Positions 1-8,815 of a DNA stretch of 64,000 bases are shown piece after piece. The stretch lies in contig NZ_QRAI01000007.1 in the NCBI RefSeq assembly GCF_014336955.1, forward strand, positions 62,001-126,000, given 5' to 3'. The notes below the pieces were generated by a model that ran no database searches, was not told the DNA's origin, and worked only from the letters and a program-made list of their open reading frames with translations. The stretch is from Saccharophagus sp. K07. GTDB lineage: Bacteria > Pseudomonadota > Gammaproteobacteria > Pseudomonadales > Cellvibrionaceae. The first letter of the stretch is position 1, and each line of letters starts with the position of its first letter. The position numbers and the translations under genes were made by a program.

Positions 1-722
1 AAATAAAGGCAGGCGAGGAAGACAACCAGCAGCATGCGTGACACAGCCAAGCTCACGGCCAGTTTGAAATCCATCAAATGGTGGGCGACGGTCGAATAGA
101 AGAGCAACAACATAAAGATGATGTTGGTCGAGGCGCCGATGAATTTTGATAAATAGAAGTCGTATGCCACCAGCATCAGACTGAGAAGACCGCACACAAA
201 GCTGATGCTGAGGGTGATCAGCAGCCATTGAATTCGTTGTTTGTCACGGGTTGCTGCAGAGCGGAAAATTTTCGCTGTAAATACTATTGAACCGATCAAG
301 CACAGCAGGAAGCAGGAAATAAATCCGTAATAGACAGTATCCACTTCTGGCAAATAGCCGGTTGTTGTCTCCTTGAGCGTGGACGGCATCACGGAATTAT
401 TTAAAACAAATAAAATTCCCGCCAATATGAAGCCAGGGATGACAACTGTGGATTTGAAATATTGCGATCGTGAGGCCACTAATTGCCAAACTAATAAAGC
501 AAGCGACGGCGGGATTAAAAACACGCCAAGACGAGTGAGATGAAACCACGGATTGAGGACGTCCCTGTCCTCAATATAAGTCAATAAAAATAGTTCTACT
601 GACCAAAGGCAGGCGCCGAAGGAAACCAGCGCCAGGGCAATGACACCTTTTTGGGCCTTCCTAGATAGCGCCAATAGCCCGATCAGAAAGTCGACCGCGG
701 CGATTATGAGGTAAAGAGTCAT
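1..722 (-). CDS. Membrane sensor protein, N-terminal part (7TM-type histidine kinase-like), truncated by window edge
   Basis: Reading the minus strand from an ATG at 722 gives an open frame to the window edge, so only the first 240 or so residues are visible. They are dominated by hydrophobic segments (about seven) and begin MTLYLIIAAVDFLIGLLAL. The last visible part, around FYSTVAHHLMDFKLAVS, resembles the stretch that closes the N-terminal 7TM sensor of many histidine kinases and GGDEF proteins, where a cytoplasmic output domain follows. That output domain lies outside the window, so kinase versus cyclase cannot be decided. The start codon lies inside the 3' end of the acyltransferase gene (62-nt overlap, same strand), which points to co-expression. 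A role in sensing the product of the neighbouring synthase is inference from this pairing only. Confidence 0.6.
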   Translation of the reverse strand, partial: MTLYLIIAAVDFLIGLLALSRKAQKGVIALALVSFGACLWSVELFLLTYIEDRDVLNPWFHLTRLGVFLIPPSLALLVWQLVASRSQYFKSTVVIPGFILAGILFVLNNSVMPSTLKETTTGYLPEVDTVYYGFISCFLLCLIGSIVFTAKIFRSAATRDKQRIQWLLITLSISFVCGLLSLMLVAYDFYLSKFIGASTNIIFMLLLFYSTVAHHLMDFKLAVSLAVSRMLLVVFLACLY

Positions 723-1389
723 GCTTCGCCTGTGCTCTATTATCGGTTTGGTTTAAGACAAATTCTCGGCTTTGATCAAGATCGAAGCAAGCCATGAGTA
801 TAGTCTTAAACTTTAACCCACGGTAAGCCTTCAGTTCGGAAATTGGCGCAAAGTTCACCATTCGGTAAAACCTGACATGTTCTTCGCGAACCGCGGCCAA
901 AACGCAATCCGCATTGACTCTGTCGGCTTCGGTAATGATGTTCTTATAAATACTGAAGCGTGCTTGTATGCCGCCTTTGCGTTGGAAGTCTGGGTGAACG
1001 ACAAAGCGGTTTGCTTCTATAAAGGTTTTATCCATTCCGACCTCTGCGGCAATTTCCTTTTCATATATTTTCATCACGGGAATATTCCATTCTTCTCCAG
1101 GGCGATAAGCGCATAACCTGATGGAGCCAATTATTTTATTTCCGTAATAGGTCAAATAAGAGGTGCAATTTGGTTGCGAATCATATTCATCCATAAATCG
1201 TTTTGATTCATTTTCTTCAATGTATTTTTCGGCACTATAACTTTGATATCTGAGTGCATATACAGAATCTAAAAGTGGGCCATATGCTCGAATGCTGTGA
1301 TATTGAGGTCTTTCCTCCTGGTTTGGAAAAATATCCTTGTTAGACGCAAGATCAATGGAAGAGCTAGTGGTCGGTGCGGTTGACAACAT
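661..1389 (-). CDS. FeeM/LuxI-like GNAT-fold N-acyl amino acid synthase
   Basis: The 242-residue product has the layout of FeeM-type N-acyl amino acid synthases and LuxI-like acyl-homoserine lactone synthases, which move an acyl chain from acyl-ACP to an amine. An early ALRYQSYSAEKYI region resembles the substrate-facing start of these enzymes. A middle part has YYGNKIIGSIRLCAYRPG, then FIEANRFVVHPDFQRKGGI, where the GNAT acetyl/acyl-CoA-type loop would sit. Then comes an FYRMVNFAPI-like C-terminal strand. An AGAGGT ribosome site precedes the ATG at 1389 after a long AT-rich upstream region. The gene overlaps the membrane sensor gene downstream. I am fairly sure of the GNAT/FeeM fold and unsure of the substrate; an ordinary GNAT acetyltransferase is the main alternative. 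Confidence 0.6.
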   Translation of the reverse strand: MLSTAPTTSSSIDLASNKDIFPNQEERPQYHSIRAYGPLLDSVYALRYQSYSAEKYIEENESKRFMDEYDSQPNCTSYLTYYGNKIIGSIRLCAYRPGEEWNIPVMKIYEKEIAAEVGMDKTFIEANRFVVHPDFQRKGGIQARFSIYKNIITEADRVNADCVLAAVREEHVRFYRMVNFAPISELKAYRGLKFKTILMACFDLDQSREFVLNQTDNRAQAKHDSLPHNRRGRLSDRAIGAI

Positions 1390-2177
1390 TTTAGATACCT
1401 CTGTTTGGTTGGGGTGTGATGGAAGGAAAAGTATGACGACAAGTTGCTAAGTTTCACACGTCGTTTTATCGGAAAAACTTGCTGCCATGCAAAAAGTTTT
1501 AATCGGAAAAAATAGGATTTACGCGACAGTCAGAAATAAATAGAAATAAAAAACATGTTTTATATCCATATAATTTGGTTTTTTAGAAACAAAAAATATA
1601 AGTCGGCGAAATGTGTTGAAAATTGCGCCGTAAAAAACAGGCATTAAAGATGTTGATTGAGGTTCAAATAGGATGGGTTTAATTGGCCAAAGCCATACAA
1701 AATAAATGGTTTTGATTTAATTTTTGAACGAGATAGGGTGAGATTGAAGTGGTGGTCCATCAAATGATTCATTTCTGTGCCTCCATGCATTTAATTGCAC
1801 TTTAATAGTTCGCGAATAAGCTAAACAATTTTATTTTGTTTTGTGCACTTTCTTCACGACGTTTAGGGCGTTGCGTATCTGCAACACCTACTCTGCGGAA
1901 TTCTCAATTCTCATAAAACTTCACATGGGCTGTATAGCTTTTCTCGTTATCACCTATCGGTTTTGTGACGACTATCCGTTGTCGGTACCTCGGGGCGATT
2001 TAAGTAATGACATGGTTGTGCCGGGATGGGCAACTCGACATGGGGCTGGCTAGTGAGCAATGCGAAAGGGGGAGGGGGGTATGGCGTTGACCAAATGGGA
2101 TTACTTGAGGTATCAAGCCTGCTGCGTTTAATGGTGGTCATATGTGCCACTCAACTTGTGATCAACAAGGATTCTCT
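1390..2177. other. Gene-poor AT-rich divergent intergenic region
   Basis: Nearly 790 bases separate the divergent acyltransferase and TIGR03546 genes. The 1490-1830 part is very AT-rich (hand count for 1561-1620: 15 G/C of 60). Open frames here are short, lack ribosome sites and look like chance. It holds a 12-bp perfect palindrome at 1550-1561, repeated ATCGGAAAAA words near 1467 and 1502, and a G-rich run near 2066-2080. I see no RNA gene. Confidence 0.55.
1550..1561. promoter_or_regulatory. 12-bp palindrome upstream of the acyltransferase gene (possible operator)
   Basis: AAAACATGTTTT is a perfect palindrome about 160 bases upstream of the acyl synthase start, inside very AT-rich DNA. A transcription factor site is plausible; chance occurrence in AT-rich DNA is the alternative. 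Confidence 0.25.
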
Positions 2178-2666
2178 ATGCTGACCATACTTGCGAAGAT
2201 TCTCAAAGTTCTGAATTCCGAGGACTCACCATGGCAAATCGGCTGGGCTGTCGGTCTTGGACTGCTCGCCGGGTTGCTGCCGTTTGGACTTCTCACTGTT
2301 CTCATTCTGCTGGTGGTATGTCTATTTACGGTCAATCTGTCGACATTTTTGCTGGTTTGGGGGGTGTCCGGTGGCTTGATGTTGATCTTTGGCGACGCTC
2401 TTGAGGCATTTACTTGGCAGCAAGCCCAGGATCCCGCATTGCTGCAATTGCTGGCGGCGGAACCACTTCAGTTATTACATTTGCACCACACCCTGGTATT
2501 GGGGGCATTTGTAGTGGGAATGATTTTATTGATTCCGGTGGCTTGGTTGACCACTGTATTGGTAAAGCAATACCGCGGAACGGTGATGGAGAAGATCAAG
2601 AAATGGAAAGTGGTGCAAGCATTGAAGGCCAGCAAGCTGGTCCAGATCTACGAAAAATTGAACTGA
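2178..2666 (+). CDS. TIGR03546-family small membrane protein
   Basis: The product (162 residues, beginning MLTILAKILKVLNSEDSPWQ) matches my memory of the uncharacterised TIGR03546 family: a short amphipathic start, a SPWQIGWAVGLGLLAGLLPF motif entering a pair of membrane segments, a loop, a third hydrophobic segment near residues 110-130, and a basic C-terminal tail rich in lysine. The ATG at 2178 is chosen because AAGGA sits six bases upstream; the longer frame from 2142 adds residues without a ribosome site. It lies 10 bases ahead of a TIGR03545-type gene, which is the partner normally found beside this family. Function is unknown; a joint role in the cell envelope is inferred. Confidence 0.75.
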   Translation: MLTILAKILKVLNSEDSPWQIGWAVGLGLLAGLLPFGLLTVLILLVVCLFTVNLSTFLLVWGVSGGLMLIFGDALEAFTWQQAQDPALLQLLAAEPLQLLHLHHTLVLGAFVVGMILLIPVAWLTTVLVKQYRGTVMEKIKKWKVVQALKASKLVQIYEKLN

Positions 2667-2676
2667 GGTTAGACGC

Positions 2677-4422
2677 ATGATCCGTAAATCTGGTTTGCTC
2701 GTTTTTATCGCTCTGCTCGCAACCGTCTTTGTCTTGGTCTACGTATTTTTGGGTTTTGCGATTCGTCTCAGCATGGTTTACACCCTCGAAAAAGCCGTTG
2801 GCGCCGAGGTGAATATCAAAGGCGTCTCCGTAAGTTTGGCGCCCCTTGCTGTTCGAATCGATGATCTGCAGATCACCGACAAACATCAGCCGACTCACAA
2901 TAGTGTGAGTTTTACCAAAGCCAACGCAGAGCTAGAGTTGTGGCCAGCGCTTTTGGGCTATTACGTGGTAAAGGATTTATCGCTTGATGGCCTCGCTTTT
3001 GGTTCCGCAAGAAAACGTCCTGGAAAGGTGTATCGCAGTGAAAGCACTGATACGGCAGAGCCGATTGATCTTGAGAGTGTGCTCAAGTTGGATTTGCCGG
3101 ATGCAAACGAGTTGATGGCGCGGGTGAATCTGCAAAGCACTCAATTAGGCAAAGAATTGCAGGACAAAATTGCCGCGCAGAGACAGGCAGTGGAAAACCT
3201 GAAAGCGCGTTTGCCGAAAAAGGAAACGCTTGAGGATATTCAACGGCAAATTAAAGAACTGACTGAAAGCAAAGTTGAAGATGCTGCCGATTTGGCGAGA
3301 AAAACCCAGCAGCTCAAAGAATTGCAGGACAGGCTGAAACAGGAGCGCGATAACGTCGGTCAGGTGCAACAAGAATTGGCGCAAATGCGCGAAGATCTCC
3401 GATTGTCAGTTGGCAGGCTGCGTGCGGCAAGTGCGGACGATTGGCAGCGGATCCAGCAATTGGCCAATCTGAGTGAAGGGGGATTGGCGCCCTTGAGCCA
3501 GATTTTGTTGGGAGATTTTTGGGGTAGCAAAATTGCCCAGCTGGAGAGCTTGTATCGTTTAGTCAAACCCTATATCCCGGAGCAAATCGGTTCGGGTACT
3601 GAGACGGTTGAAGAGCCGGAGCCCACTTTGCCAAATCGCATATTGCCGTTGCCCAATCAGCCCTATCCGGATTTTTGGATCAAAAATGCGCGTGTGCATT
3701 GGTTGATCGGCGGCGGTGATGCGGTGGTTCAATTCCAAAATATTACAACCCAGCATTCCATTATTAATACGGAAACCCGCTTTCATTTGAGTGTGGCGGA
3801 GCTTCCACGTCTGGTTGCGCTGGAAGTGAATGGGGATTTCGCCATCTTGGAAGAGATGGTGACTAATTTGAGTTGGCGTCTGGATGGTCTCGCGCTGGAG
3901 CCGGTTGCCCTTGGCAGCGGTGACACAGCCTTGAGTCTCACTCAAGGGATGTTGATGTCAGCGGGGGAGCTCAATCTGCATAACAATCAGCTCACACAGC
4001 AAGCGCAAGTGTTATTGCGGCAACCGAAGTTTGCGCCCTCCAATAATCGATATATGCAACAGCTGGTTGAGGTTTTGGATCGCCAAGACCAGATTCCGCT
4101 GCAAATTGCCGCCCATGGTTTGCTCAGCAAGCCAGATATTAGCGTGCGCTCGTCGCTCGATCGGGTAATCGGTGAGGCTATTCTCGGCGAAGCCAGAACC
4201 AAAATTGCCGATTTGGAAAAACAGTTGCGCGGACAATTGGATAATAAATTGAGCGAACAACTGGGTGCCCATCCCGAGTGGCTCACGGCATTAACGCAAC
4301 AGGAGTCTGAACTGGAAGGTGTTCAGCAGAACATCCAGGAAATGCTGAGCGCAAAACTGTCCGACGCTACATCCAGCGCTAAGGATCGCTTAAAAGATTC
4401 GTTACTCAAGCGCGCTCAGTGA
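2677..4422 (+). CDS. TIGR03545-family envelope protein with coiled coil and AsmA-like features
   Basis: The 581-residue product starts with one membrane anchor (residues about 5-30), followed by an AsmA-like stretch (VGAEVNIKGVSVSLAPLAVR). Next is a long Gln/Glu/Lys-rich coiled coil (about residues 150-250), then a beta-rich second half (FWIKNARVHWLIGG onward) and a helical C-terminus. This is the architecture of TIGR03545, the partner of TIGR03546. The start has a modest GAGG site and follows the upstream gene by 10 bases, so the two form an operon. It is probably anchored in the inner membrane and faces the periplasm. The biochemical role is unknown. Confidence 0.7.
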   Translation: MIRKSGLLVFIALLATVFVLVYVFLGFAIRLSMVYTLEKAVGAEVNIKGVSVSLAPLAVRIDDLQITDKHQPTHNSVSFTKANAELELWPALLGYYVVKDLSLDGLAFGSARKRPGKVYRSESTDTAEPIDLESVLKLDLPDANELMARVNLQSTQLGKELQDKIAAQRQAVENLKARLPKKETLEDIQRQIKELTESKVEDAADLARKTQQLKELQDRLKQERDNVGQVQQELAQMREDLRLSVGRLRAASADDWQRIQQLANLSEGGLAPLSQILLGDFWGSKIAQLESLYRLVKPYIPEQIGSGTETVEEPEPTLPNRILPLPNQPYPDFWIKNARVHWLIGGGDAVVQFQNITTQHSIINTETRFHLSVAELPRLVALEVNGDFAILEEMVTNLSWRLDGLALEPVALGSGDTALSLTQGMLMSAGELNLHNNQLTQQAQVLLRQPKFAPSNNRYMQQLVEVLDRQDQIPLQIAAHGLLSKPDISVRSSLDRVIGEAILGEARTKIADLEKQLRGQLDNKLSEQLGAHPEWLTALTQQESELEGVQQNIQEMLSAKLSDATSSAKDRLKDSLLKRAQ

Positions 4423-4534
4423 TATGAATAATGTCGGGGGTGTACTGTTCATTTCTGTGCATACATCACTATGTTTCCTTGCATAAGAATGTCATAGTGC
4501 AGCCCCTGTTTTTCTGTGCAACTTAGGAGTACCT

Positions 4535-5047
4535 ATGCTCTACGATTTAACCGTTGTGCAATTCAGCAAAATGTTGGGCAACCTGAGTGCCATCCTGCAG
4601 AAGGGGGCCGCATTTGCCGATGCAAAAAAAATTGATGTGACAGTGCTGTTAAATTCCCGCTTGGCTCCGGATCAATTTCATTTGATTCGCCAAGTGCAAA
4701 TCGCTTGTGACACGGCAAAGTTGGGTGTCGCACGCCTGACAGGAAAAGTGGAAAGTGCGCCTGTTCACCCCGATACCGAAACGACCCTGGATGAGCTGTT
4801 GAAGCGCATCGAGTCTGTTCGTGAATATTTGGCTGGATTTTCTCCCGAGGATTTTCAGGGAGCGGAGGAGCGAACTATTTCCCAACCTCGTTGGGAAGGA
4901 AAATATCTGACTGGTCTTGAATTCGCCATTCAGCACGCCATTCCTAATATTTATTTTCATGTCACAACGGCCTATTCCATTCTGCGGCATAACGGCGTCG
5001 ATCTGGGCAAAAAAGATTATTTGGGGCCAATGCCTTACAAGATGTAA
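4535..5047 (+). CDS. DUF1993 family protein
   Basis: This 170-residue soluble protein has the DUF1993 pattern: it starts LYDLTVVQFSKMLGNLSAIL and continues with the KIDVTVLLNSRLAPDQFHL and QIACDTAKLGVARLTG segments. It ends with a FHVTTAYSILRHNGVDLGKKDYLG motif. DUF1993 proteins have a four-helix fold related to DinB-type proteins; no enzyme activity is established. A good AGGAG site lies before the ATG. The 112-base region in front holds a CACTATG...CATAGTG inverted repeat (7-bp arms) and probably its promoter. It may be co-transcribed with the glycosyltransferase 12 bases downstream, but they share no obvious function. Confidence 0.8.
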   Translation: MLYDLTVVQFSKMLGNLSAILQKGAAFADAKKIDVTVLLNSRLAPDQFHLIRQVQIACDTAKLGVARLTGKVESAPVHPDTETTLDELLKRIESVREYLAGFSPEDFQGAEERTISQPRWEGKYLTGLEFAIQHAIPNIYFHVTTAYSILRHNGVDLGKKDYLGPMPYKM

Positions 5048-5059
5048 CCAGGTGTGGTG

Positions 5060-6127
5060 ATGCTCGATCCCCGTTGGCAGTGTGTATTGGGGCGTCTGTT
5101 ACAACGAGACGTCGCTTTGCGTTTGAATGTGCAAGCCGTCCACTCTCAGATTCTGACTCCTGAAAGGACTGGCGTCAGACCTGCGGGGATCATGCTTCCC
5201 GGACAGATCGACCGTGCGCGTGCCACTATGCCCACCTCAACCATGGACTATCAGAAGGGTATAGCCCTGGGCGGGCCCATAGTTCATTTGGCTACAACCC
5301 TATATGTATTGGCGAACGCGCGAATAGAGCAAGCTACGATTTATGGTGGCGGAAAACGGGAGTCCCTGCTGGGGGTAGGCATTGCGGAGGAATTCAAGCG
5401 TTCTCTTGGAAAGTCACTCACCCGCGTACGTCGCGGAATGCTGACATCGACTCGTCAGGGGCTGCTGTATTTTGGCGACTGGCTGTTTGAAAACACTTCT
5501 CGAGTATTGTTGGCAGAAGAGCTGGGTGAGCAACCCTTCTCCATGGTGAGAACACCCGCTTACGGGCACGCGGCTCGCTACATCGAATTATTTCAGCTGC
5601 AATATCAGGAAGTCGTACGGGCGTCCTTTGATGAATTGGTTGTGATCGATGACTGGGGGCATTCGCCGGAAAAAGCCGCGCGCTATCGAAAACTGCGCGA
5701 TCGAGTCCGAGCTTCGCGAGGACGTAAAAGTGGGCACGATGTATTTGTGGTTCGTGGCCGCTCCGGGCAGGCGCGGGTTCTGGCCAACGAGCAGGCCTGC
5801 ATCGAATGGGCGCAGCAACGCGGATTTAGCATCGTTGATCCGAGCAAAATGAGCGTTGACGAGTTGGTCTATGAATTAAAGGACGCCCGCTGTGTTGCGG
5901 GGGTGGAAGGCAGCGGATTGCTGCACGGCTTGGCGGCAATGGCATCTGATGGATTTCTGCTTGCAATCGTTGCGGCGGATCGATTTGTCGTAGGGGCAAA
6001 AGAGTACGCCGATCCGCTGAATATTCCATTCGCCATGGTGGTGGCAGATAAGGGCGATCTCAACGGCTTTGAAGTGGATATTCAAGAGCTGGATGCTACT
6101 TACGAGCTCGCGCGCTCTTCTACTTGA
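5060..6127 (+). CDS. Glycosyltransferase family 61 (DUF563) protein
   Basis: The product (355 residues from the ATG at 5060) shows the GT61 signature in its second half. VFVVRGRSGQARVLANE is followed by an acidic helix, GFSIVDPSKMSVDELVYELK, then CVAGVEGSGLLHGLAAM, which corresponds to the G-x-HGA-like donor-site block. Here a Glu-Gly-Ser replaces the usual His-Gly-Ala, so the active site may differ. GT61 enzymes add xylose, GlcNAc or other sugars to polysaccharide or protein. Two GTG codons precede the ATG; I prefer ATG with AGGT six bases upstream. The 3' end overlaps the convergent MFS gene by eight bases. A flippase gene 1.3 kb away suggests a shared part in surface polysaccharide synthesis. 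Confidence 0.65.
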   Translation: MLDPRWQCVLGRLLQRDVALRLNVQAVHSQILTPERTGVRPAGIMLPGQIDRARATMPTSTMDYQKGIALGGPIVHLATTLYVLANARIEQATIYGGGKRESLLGVGIAEEFKRSLGKSLTRVRRGMLTSTRQGLLYFGDWLFENTSRVLLAEELGEQPFSMVRTPAYGHAARYIELFQLQYQEVVRASFDELVVIDDWGHSPEKAARYRKLRDRVRASRGRKSGHDVFVVRGRSGQARVLANEQACIEWAQQRGFSIVDPSKMSVDELVYELKDARCVAGVEGSGLLHGLAAMASDGFLLAIVAADRFVVGAKEYADPLNIPFAMVVADKGDLNGFEVDIQELDATYELARSST

Positions 6128-7355
6128 TTGAGCTGAGCTTATTGGTTCGGCTGCTGTACCACACCAATAACATGGTCAAGGCAATCGCCGGTATCATGCC
6201 CAAGTTGAGCGTTTGCCACCCCAAATGGGTATGCATCTGCCCCGCCAACAAACTTCCCGCAGCGGAAAAGCCAAACACTAAAAAGTCGTTCATTCCTTGC
6301 ACCTTCGCTTTTTCCGCTGGTTGGTAGGTGGCGGTGAGCAGAGAGGTTGCGCCGATAAAAGTGAAGTTCCAACCTATCCCCAGTGCAACCAGCGCGCACC
6401 AAAACTCCCAGTAACCAGGGCCGATTTGTGCAATCAATGCGCTAATTGCCAGCAAGGTGGCGCCGCACTGGATAATCGCAATTTCTCCCCAGCGGCTGAT
6501 AAGGCGGCCGGTAATAAATGAAGGCAGAAACATCCCGAGCACGTGCCACTGGATGACTCTGGCGGTAGCGGAAAAGTCGTGATGATGTTCGTGCATCGCC
6601 AGCGGCGTTGCTGTCATCACCAAAATCATGACGCCATAGCCAATGGCGCCAGCCGCCACCGCGGTGATCAATTTTGGGGTGCGCAGCAACTGCTTGTAGG
6701 GCCGCGTGGAGCCGGAGCGTTCTTCGGTGTTGGGAGGGGGCAGCGGTAGGACTGCGATTAGAAGCAGATTTATCCCATAGAGAATGACGAGAACAATAAA
6801 TGCTCCCAAAAATGGTGGAGTAGGCCAAAAGTGATTGGACCAGATAGCGAGATTGGGTCCTAGAATGGCGGCGACGACTCCTCCTGCCATAACCAAACTG
6901 ATTGCGCGCGGACGATCTGGTGGTAAACATGCTTCTGATGCAGCGAAACGGTATTGCTGGCCTACACCTATGGCAACACCCAGCAGCAGATTTCCCATGC
7001 AAAAGAGGGTGAAACTTTCCTGATTAATTGCCACGCATGCCAATATCCCGCCGCCTATGCCTACGCTATTGCCGAGGCTGAAGCCAATCTTGCGGCCAAA
7101 AATCCGCATCAGCTGTGCGGCAGGTAAAGTGGCTGCCATAAGTCCGATAAATTGTATGGCGACAGGTAGTGTCGCCAGGCTGGAATCGGATGCAAGCTGG
7201 TGACCAATAAGTGCGACGACTGAAATCAACAAAATGCTGCCAGTCACCAATAATGCCTGTCCGAATGCAAGTCCCCAAACAGCGAGCGGAAGCATAAGAT
7301 TAATTCCAAAAAATTGGAGCGCGACTATAGCATCTTGATTCAGTTGATAACGCAT
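6120..7355 (-). CDS. MFS transporter
   Basis: This 411-residue polytopic protein has about twelve hydrophobic segments in two halves, joined by a cytoplasmic loop near residues 205-215 (PPPNTEERSGSTRPYKQLL). The first half has an MFS motif A-like LMRIFGRKIGFSLGN between segments 2 and 3. The start MRYQLNQDAIVALQFFGINL lacks a signal peptide, as usual. Substrate cannot be read; drug or metabolite efflux is common in this group. Its 3' end overlaps the convergent GT61 gene by eight bases, and its 5' end is divergent from the flippase gene with only about 70 bases between starts, so that gap must contain both promoters. Confidence 0.8.
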   Translation of the reverse strand: MRYQLNQDAIVALQFFGINLMLPLAVWGLAFGQALLVTGSILLISVVALIGHQLASDSSLATLPVAIQFIGLMAATLPAAQLMRIFGRKIGFSLGNSVGIGGGILACVAINQESFTLFCMGNLLLGVAIGVGQQYRFAASEACLPPDRPRAISLVMAGGVVAAILGPNLAIWSNHFWPTPPFLGAFIVLVILYGINLLLIAVLPLPPPNTEERSGSTRPYKQLLRTPKLITAVAAGAIGYGVMILVMTATPLAMHEHHHDFSATARVIQWHVLGMFLPSFITGRLISRWGEIAIIQCGATLLAISALIAQIGPGYWEFWCALVALGIGWNFTFIGATSLLTATYQPAEKAKVQGMNDFLVFGFSAAGSLLAGQMHTHLGWQTLNLGMIPAIALTMLLVWYSSRTNKLSSIK

Positions 7356-7428
7356 TACTCATCTTCATGTTTGATGAGCGCGTGCATCTGCTATGATGCG
7401 GCTCCACCATGTGTTGGTTTTTACTTCT

Positions 7429-8763
7429 ATGATTTCCAAGCTGCGAGAACGATTCCATTCATTGAAGAATAAGAAATCCGTTTCGGGAAGCTTCTGGGTA
7501 ATTTTTGGTTTTGGAGTACAAAAAAGTTTTCAGCTGCTGAGCAATTTGGTGCTCACTCGAATTCTCTATCCTGAAGCCTTTGGCTTGATGGCAATTGTCT
7601 ATGCTTTTATGGCTGGCGTACAAATGTTCAGTGATATTGGTATCAGGCCTAGTGTTATCCAATCACAAGATACGGACGACCCGCGCTTTCTTAATACTGC
7701 CTGGACCTTACAGATTATTCGCGGCTTCTGTGTCGCTGCTGTTGTTTGTCTTATCGCTTATCCCGCGTCAGTATTTTATAAAGAGCCGCTTTTATTGGGC
7801 CTTTTATGTGCCGTCGCTTCTACCGCCATTATCATGGGATTTCAATCCATCAATATCATCCTGGCCGAACGTGATATCAACTATAAAAAGTTGATGATCA
7901 TGCGAACATTTGGGCAGCTAACATCGCTCATAGTCACCGCAGTGCTCGCTTATTTTTATCAATCCGTATGGGCGCTGGCGATCGGTGCTGTGTTTGGCTG
8001 CGTCCTTGATGTGGTGATGGGGCATAAAGTATTTCGCGGTCACAAGCATAGTTTCTTGCTGGACTCAAAATATGTCCGGAAATTATTTCGCTTTGGTCAG
8101 TGGATTTTTTGGAGTACGGTATTTACTTATTTTACCGGGCAGGGCATGCGCGCTATTGAGGGTGCCATGGTTTCCACTGAATCACTTGCCATGATTGCCA
8201 TCTCCGGAACATTGGCGTGGATTGCAGGGGAGTTGGTGGTGCGTTATTTAGGCGCCGTAGTATTTCCAACGCTTTCTCGCGTGCATCGCGATCAACCTGA
8301 CCAATTTCCCGCAATGCTGTCGCGCATTCGATCTGTCGCTATTCTCACCACGGTGCCTTTATTTGGTTTTTTGTCGGTGTTGGCCAATGTCGTTGTTGCC
8401 ATTCTGTATGACGACCGTTATGCCATGGCAGGTCCTATACTGGCTGTTATGGCGCTTGTCGGTGCAATGCGAACCCTGCCGATGTTTTATCAAAATGCAT
8501 TGCTGTCGATAGGGCAGAGTAAAGAAAATTTTTTCAGCACCGGGGTGATTGCGGTTGCGAATGTGATTTTATTGGTCGCCGGATTTAAATTGGCAGGATT
8601 GTACGGTTTGTTGATCGCACCAGGGCTTGCATATCTGGTTGGTCACGTGGTGACATCGATCATCGTTAAAAAGTATGGATGGGTTTCTATAAAAGCGGAT
8701 TTATTATTTTTTCTATTAATGGCAGGTTTCGTCGCTGCCACTTATTTCGTGAATTTCAGATGA
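7429..8763 (+). CDS. Oligosaccharide flippase family protein (Wzx-like)
   Basis: This is a MOP-superfamily polysaccharide exporter of about 444 residues with a dozen or more hydrophobic segments. After a basic start it reads SGSFWVIFGFGVQKSFQLL, then NLVLTRILYPEAFGLMAIVYAFM, the typical first two segments of lipopolysaccharide or O-antigen repeat flippases. FSDIGIRPSVIQSQ is another family hallmark. The protein is expected to move undecaprenyl-linked oligosaccharide across the inner membrane. The ATG at 7429 (MISKLRERF) gives the usual N-terminus; the frame extends upstream to 7393, and neither start has a strong ribosome site. A perfect hairpin follows 10 bases after the stop. The GT61 gene nearby fits the same pathway. 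Confidence 0.8.
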   Translation: MISKLRERFHSLKNKKSVSGSFWVIFGFGVQKSFQLLSNLVLTRILYPEAFGLMAIVYAFMAGVQMFSDIGIRPSVIQSQDTDDPRFLNTAWTLQIIRGFCVAAVVCLIAYPASVFYKEPLLLGLLCAVASTAIIMGFQSINIILAERDINYKKLMIMRTFGQLTSLIVTAVLAYFYQSVWALAIGAVFGCVLDVVMGHKVFRGHKHSFLLDSKYVRKLFRFGQWIFWSTVFTYFTGQGMRAIEGAMVSTESLAMIAISGTLAWIAGELVVRYLGAVVFPTLSRVHRDQPDQFPAMLSRIRSVAILTTVPLFGFLSVLANVVVAILYDDRYAMAGPILAVMALVGAMRTLPMFYQNALLSIGQSKENFFSTGVIAVANVILLVAGFKLAGLYGLLIAPGLAYLVGHVVTSIIVKKYGWVSIKADLLFFLLMAGFVAATYFVNFR

Positions 8764-8772
8764 CGTAGTTTC

Positions 8773-8803
8773 GTCAGCATCCGATTTAAAGCCGGATGCT
8801 GAC
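8773..8803. terminator. Hairpin between convergent flippase and ychF
   Basis: GTCAGCATCCG (8773-8783) and CGGATGCTGAC (8793-8803) form a perfect 11-bp stem with a 9-base loop, between the stops of two converging genes. No T-run follows on either strand, so it may be a weak bidirectional terminator or an RNA 3'-end stabiliser. Confidence 0.65.
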
Positions 8804-8815
8804 ACGGAGATTTCA

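Noticed and set aside
1841-2053. A 70-residue open frame in the long spacer before the TIGR03546 gene
   Set aside because: No ribosome site, unusual composition for a protein and no motif; overlaps another random frame on the minus strand.
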